From NCBI GenBank assembly GCA_000434215.1, contig HF999662.1, positions 2,200 to 9,759 of the forward strand: a stretch of 7,560 bases of DNA. Reading direction: 5' to 3'. The notes under the pieces were generated by a model. That model saw only the letters and a program-made list of their open reading frames with translations, did not search any database and was not told the DNA's origin. The position numbers and the translations under genes were made by a program. The number at the start of each line of letters is the position of its first letter. Position 1 is the stretch's first letter. Positions 5,629 to 7,560 of the stretch are shown in pieces. Source of the DNA: Bacteroides sp. CAG:144. Its GTDB lineage: Bacteria > Bacteroidota > Bacteroidia > Bacteroidales > UBA11471.

Positions 5629-5650
5629 GGAACTTTCGATATGAAAAATA

Positions 5651-6934
5651 TCAGTTCATTGCTTGGCGTAGGTCGGCAATAATGTCATCGGCATTTTCGA
5701 TACCGACCGAGAGGCGTATCAAGTCGGGGGCTACGCCGGCTTCGATAAGTTGTTCGTCGCTGAGCTGACGATGAGTATGGCTGGCTGGGTGCAGCACGCA
5801 AGTGCGCGCGTCGGCCACATGGGTAACGATGGCGGCAAGTTTCAGGCGGTCCATAAACCGGATTGCGTCTTCCCGCGAACCTTTGAGACCGAAGGCAATG
5901 ACGCCGCAAGTACCGTGCGGCATGTATTTTTGAGCCAAAGCGTGGTATTTGTCGTTTTTCAGTCCCGGATAATTTACCCAAGCGACTTGTGGGCAACTTT
6001 CGAGGAATTCGGCGACTTTCTGCGCATTTTCGCAGTGGCGAGCCATACGCAGATGAAGGGTTTCGAGGCCGAGGTTGAGCAGGAATGCGTTTTGCGGAGC
6101 TTGTATCGATCCGAGGTCGCGCATGAGTTGGGCCGTCGCTTTGGTGATATAAGCCATTTTGCCGAAGGCGCGGGTATAGGTAAGACCGTGATAAGATTCG
6201 TCGGGGCGGGTCAGCCCGGGGAATTTATCGGCATGAGCTTCCCAGTCGAAATTTCCGCTGTCGACGATGGCTCCGCCTACGCAGGTGGCGTGCCCGTCCA
6301 TATATTTGGTCGTTGAGTGTGTTACGATGTCGGCTCCCCACTCGAACGGACGGCAGTTGATGGGTGTGGCGAATGTGTTGTCGACGATGAGGGGTACTCC
6401 ATGCCGGTGGGCGATGCGGGCAAATTTCTCGATGTCGAGAACGTGCATGCCGGGGTTGGATAATGTCTCGCCGAAAAGAGCCTTTGTATTGGGGCGGAAT
6501 GCCGCTTCTATGGTGCTTTCGTCATCGTCGGGGTCGATGAGGGTAACGTCGATTCCCAGTTTTTTCAGCGTTACGGTGTAGAGGTTGAACGTGCCTCCAT
6601 AGATGGTCGATGAGCAGACAAAATGGTCGCCGGCCTCGCAGATGTTGAATATGGCGTAAAAGTTGGCCGCTTGTCCCGACGAGGTGAGCATAGCGCCGAC
6701 ACCCCCTTCGAGTTCGGCGATTTTTGCGGCGACGACATCGTTGGTGGGATTTTGCAGACGGGTGTAGAAGTATCCCGATTCTTCGAGGTCGAAGAGACGG
6801 GCCATTTGTTCGCTGGTTTCGTAGCGGAATGTCGTGCTCTGGTAAATGGGTACAACACGGGGTTCTCCCTTTTTGGGTGTCCAGCCGCCTTGTACGCAGA
6901 CGGTTTCGGGGCTGAAATGAGTTTTGTCGTTCAT
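5651..6934 (-). CDS. O-acetylhomoserine sulfhydrylase / aminocarboxypropyltransferase (MetY-like)
   Basis: This 427-residue PLP enzyme of the Cys/Met metabolism (cystathionine gamma-synthase-like) fold, cytosolic, probably makes homocysteine from O-acetylhomoserine and sulfide. TRLQNPT (58-64) is the family's Y-x-R-x-x-NPT region (here FYTRLQNPT), SSGQAA (85-90) binds the PLP phosphate, VDNTFATP (184-191) supplies Asp185 for the pyridine nitrogen, and STTKY (207-211) holds the Schiff-base lysine, Lys210. RLSVGIEN near the C-terminus contains the carboxylate-binding arginine. The length, the N-terminal ETVCVQGGW and the extended W-x-x-H-x-x-FPGL insert (about 231-243) favour the longer MetY group over MetB or MetC, which are about 380-400 residues. 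The start at ATG 6932-6934 gives the usual N-terminus. It lies 19 bases downstream of metK and is followed by a strong terminator, so metK-metY is probably one unit. Substrate choice cannot be proven from motifs. Confidence 0.92.
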   Translation of the reverse strand: MNDKTHFSPETVCVQGGWTPKKGEPRVVPIYQSTTFRYETSEQMARLFDLEESGYFYTRLQNPTNDVVAAKIAELEGGVGAMLTSSGQAANFYAIFNICEAGDHFVCSSTIYGGTFNLYTVTLKKLGIDVTLIDPDDDESTIEAAFRPNTKALFGETLSNPGMHVLDIEKFARIAHRHGVPLIVDNTFATPINCRPFEWGADIVTHSTTKYMDGHATCVGGAIVDSGNFDWEAHADKFPGLTRPDESYHGLTYTRAFGKMAYITKATAQLMRDLGSIQAPQNAFLLNLGLETLHLRMARHCENAQKVAEFLESCPQVAWVNYPGLKNDKYHALAQKYMPHGTCGVIAFGLKGSREDAIRFMDRLKLAAIVTHVADARTCVLHPASHTHRQLSDEQLIEAGVAPDLIRLSVGIENADDIIADLRQAMN

Positions 6935-6953
6935 ATGGTTATGCGTTTATTGT

Positions 6954-7560
6954 TTACAGAGAAAATGCTTTTTTCAATGTGTCGACGTAATCGAGTTTTT
7001 CCCACGTAAAAAGTTCTACATCGACTTCTACGGGTTTTTCGTAGCGCGATGTAAATGTTTTGTGTACCGTGCGGGGCTGACGTCCCATGTGTCCGTATGC
7101 CGCGGTTTCTTCGTAAATGGGGTTTCTTAGTTTGAGGCGCTCTTCGATAGCTTTGGGACGTAGGTCAAAGATTTCGCCGATTTTATCGGCGATCTCGGCA
7201 TCGCTCATTGCAACGTGAGACGTATGGTTGGTATCGACGAAAAGGCTTACGGGTTGCGCTACGCCGATGGCGTAAGAGACTTGAATGAGGACTTCATCGG
7301 CGATGCCGGCCGCTACCATGTTCTTGGCCATGTGCCGGGCGGCGTATGCGGCCGAACGGTCGACTTTCGAGGGGTCTTTGCCCGAGAAAGCTCCGCCCCC
7401 GTGTGCGCCTTTGCCGCCGTAAGAGTCGACGATGATTTTACGCCCTGTGAGACCGGTGTCGCCGTGCGGGCCTCCGATGACGAATTTTCCCGTCGGATTG
7501 ACGTGGAGAAGAAGCCGGCCATCGAAAAGCGCCTGTACCCGTTTGGGAAGCTGGGCGATG
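6954..7560 (-). CDS. metK: S-adenosylmethionine synthetase, C-terminal half (partial)
   Basis: MetK makes S-adenosylmethionine from methionine and ATP as a cytosolic homo-oligomer needing Mg2+ and K+. The visible 201 residues are the C-terminal half; the gene runs off the right edge, where the frame is open from base 7559. Motifs seen near the right edge include [21 protein letters not shown], the DSYGG stretch, and [19 protein letters not shown], the glycine-rich MetK signature with the lysine and aspartate that contact the triphosphate and methionine. [12 protein letters not shown] and the C-terminal Y-x-x-T-A-x-YGH-x-GR motif (AAYGHMGR) complete the family pattern. The ATG at 7329-7331 is internal. 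The stop is TAA at 6954-6956. The upstream region, where any SAM riboswitch or promoter would be, lies outside the window. It is placed directly before the metY-like gene, linking homocysteine synthesis and methionine activation. Confidence 0.97.
   Translation of the reverse strand, partial: IAQLPKRVQALFDGRLLLHVNPTGKFVIGGPHGDTGLTGRKIIVDSYGGKGAHGGGAFSGKDPSKVDRSAAYAARHMAKNMVAAGIADEVLIQVSYAIGVAQPVSLFVDTNHTSHVAMSDAEIADKIGEIFDLRPKAIEERLKLRNPIYEETAAYGHMGRQPRTVHKTFTSRYEKPVEVDVELFTWEKLDYVDTLKKAFSL

Noticed and set aside
5750..6316. A 188-codon + strand frame opposite the metY-like gene.
   Set aside because: It is the antisense shadow of a conserved PLP enzyme. It has no signal, domain or promoter of its own.
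6935..6953. Possible SAM-responsive riboswitch before the metY-like gene.
   Set aside because: The spacer to metK is only 19 bases, far too short for a riboswitch. Any such element would lie upstream of metK, outside the window.

Overview
The window looks like chromosome from a member of the Bacteroidota, most likely order Bacteroidales. The evidence is the Bacteroides-type promoter -7 element (TAnnTTTG, here mostly TATCTTTG) upstream of several genes, the absence of obvious Shine-Dalgarno sequences, short lipoproteins with the acidic/lysine tail after the lipobox cysteine that is typical of this phylum, and a DUF4369/thioredoxin-like lipoprotein. The genus cannot be fixed from the sequence alone.

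Layout. On the + strand, the left edge holds the last 72 codons of recG (1-219), closed by a hairpin terminator. Everything else is on the - strand and reads right to left. The right edge holds the C-terminal half of metK (S-adenosylmethionine synthetase). Nineteen bases downstream is a complete O-acetylhomoserine sulfhydrylase-type gene (metY-like), so the two form a methionine/SAM gene pair that ends at a hairpin terminator near 5590-5627. Next come three small, AT-rich lipoprotein genes (5112-5486, 4533-4919, 3855-4241). They are similar in length and plan, with a signal peptide, Cys23, a K-E/D-rich stretch and an (I/V)GTW motif. Each has its own TATCTTTG promoter and its own downstream hairpin terminator. 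Then comes a two-gene unit: a 385-residue thioredoxin-fold lipoprotein lacking the CxxC cysteines, and, 18 bases downstream, a YifB/ComM-type AAA+ ATPase. A DUF805 membrane protein (286-657) with its own candidate promoter lies last and converges on recG.

The flanks (recG, yifB, metY, metK) are conserved housekeeping genes. The 3.8-5.6 kb interval is the accessory part: visibly more AT-rich, made of diverged paralogues, and containing duplicated regulatory DNA. The hairpin that ends metY recurs between two of the lipoprotein genes with a shared 16-base arm, and the promoter-upstream blocks of all three genes resemble each other. The simplest reading is stepwise duplication of a [terminator hairpin + promoter + lipoprotein gene] unit followed by fast divergence of the protein. 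I see no CRISPR array, transposase, integrase, tRNA or rRNA in the window.
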